A stretch of 6,721 nucleotides of DNA from Pseudomonadota bacterium (GTDB taxonomy: Bacteria; Pseudomonadota; Alphaproteobacteria; Rhizobiales; Rhizobiaceae), in assembly GCA_023433855.1 (NCBI GenBank), contig JAEYTV010000039.1, positions 1-6,721 of the forward strand, in the 5' to 3' direction. Under the pieces are notes generated by a model that was not told where the DNA came from, did not search any database, and was given only the letters and a program-made list of their open reading frames with translations. Both the position numbers and the translations under genes were made by a program. This document shows, in pieces, positions 6,262 through 6,721 of the stretch. Position 1 is the first letter of the stretch, and every line of letters starts with the position of its first letter.

Positions 6262-6480
6262 TTAATGCGCTCGGCTACCAGGCAGCAGTTCCGTCCGACG
6301 CAGTTCATCGATTGCCGCAACAGCATCTTCGACCGTCCATCCGGCATTGACGGCGGCCGCCACCATTTTCACTTCGGCTTCCTCTTCGAGCGCGAGGAAG
6401 AGCGGTTCGAGGGCCTCCTGTACGGTAAGGATGTGCTCCTCGGGCGACGGAACGGACGGGCGTGCGTCAAACGTAGGCAT
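6262..6480 (-). CDS. Hypothetical small acidic protein, 72 residues
   Basis: The product is not recognised. It is 72 residues with no cysteine, no signal peptide and no membrane segment, so it is probably cytoplasmic. A proline-rich start (residues 1-14) is followed by a long acidic helix rich in L, E and A (about 17-44, with L-E-E-E-A-E). A G-W-T turn (47-49) then leads into a second helix, V-E-D-A-V-A-A-I-D-E-L-R-R, ending in a short loose tail. This two-helix pattern with an A-G-W-T-x-E-D-A turn loosely recalls small three-helix (UBA-like) folds, but that is only a visual impression. The frame stays open upstream to ATG 6612. Start 6480 is preferred because AGAGGAG (complement of 6492-6498) lies 11 bases before it, a rather long spacing, and the extra 44 residues would be translated from a more AT-rich, promoter-like stretch. 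It is divergent from the gene beginning at 6703. Confidence 0.65.
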   Translation of the reverse strand: MPTFDARPSVPSPEEHILTVQEALEPLFLALEEEAEVKMVAAAVNAGWTVEDAVAAIDELRRTELLPGSRAH

Positions 6481-6702
6481 GGTAGGCGGTGCTCCTCTCT
6501 TTTGATTTTCGTCAGTTTCTTCCAAGCACCATCTGGGGATAAAGTTCCCGTGAAACTGTGGAAAATATCGCACCGGCGGGCCTGGCGAGCCAAGAGGTTG
6601 TTCTTTCGTCAAGTCTCTGCCTTCTTGCCGGCTAAAATAACGACCGATTCGGATGGCCGGTGGGGCCGTCGGGCGGCTGATGCCGATGCCAAGGAGAAGA
6701 CG

Positions 6703-6721
6703 ATGACGGACGGTAACAAGT
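6703..6721 (+). CDS. Start of an unidentified gene leaving the window
   Basis: ATG at 6703 is preceded by AAGGAG (6691-6696) at a 6-base spacing, a near-ideal ribosome binding site. The six codons visible read MTDGNK and run off the right edge. ATGs at 6680 and 6686 are in other frames and have worse sites. Nothing can be said about the function. A possible -10 (TAAAAT, 6633-6638) lies about 65 bases upstream without a matching -35. Confidence 0.6.

Noticed and set aside
6534..6565. Replication origin
   Set aside because: There are only two imperfect DnaA-like boxes and no typical origin neighbours (hemE, dnaA, parAB, repABC); rarA nearby is not an origin marker.

Overview
The window looks like chromosomal DNA from an alphaproteobacterium, most likely a member of the Rhizobiaceae (Rhizobium/Agrobacterium/Sinorhizobium group). 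The evidence is high GC with strong G/C bias at third codon positions, the family flavour of the proteins, and a Do-type protease gene running directly into rarA, an arrangement known from this class. This is inferred from family knowledge; no database was searched. There is no insertion sequence, phage gene, CRISPR array, tRNA or rRNA in the window.

Left part (1-2634). The window opens inside the 3' end of a DUF4112 membrane-protein gene. A short intergenic stretch with an unusual GTAC-GTAC-GTAC palindrome precedes ilvD, an intact dihydroxy-acid dehydratase of isoleucine/valine synthesis. ilvD converges on a small secreted LprI/DUF1311-type protein gene on the minus strand, with a perfect 8-bp hairpin (extendable) between the two stops. 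Upstream of the LprI-like gene on the same strand is a puzzling small ORF. It has a strong ribosome binding site and a YkvA/DUF1232-like beginning, but the frame with the best-looking end (a membrane segment whose stop overlaps the next start as ATGA) is a different one. It is either a frameshifted pseudogene or a differently started small membrane protein.

Middle part (3008-5724). A periplasmic HtrA-family protease (catalytic H109, D139, S214; two PDZ domains) and the AAA+ ATPase RarA overlap by ATGA and clearly form a translationally coupled pair. One acts in envelope protein quality control and the other at stalled replication forks.

Right part (5725-6721). About 540 bases after rarA hold no convincing protein gene, but they contain the most interesting signal in the window. 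This is a compact RNA-like layout: an EcfG/RpoE2-like promoter, a 5' hairpin, an 8-bp hairpin presenting CCTCCCC in its loop, a second single-stranded CCTCCC, and a strong intrinsic terminator. It resembles the anti-Shine-Dalgarno trans-acting sRNAs of rhizobia. Beyond it lies a GC-rich segment with several perfect inverted repeats and no assignable function. Next come a 72-residue acidic hypothetical protein on the minus strand and the first six codons of a plus-strand gene that leaves the window.

Apart from the candidate sRNA, the region is mostly ordinary housekeeping sequence, and no multi-gene novel system is evident.
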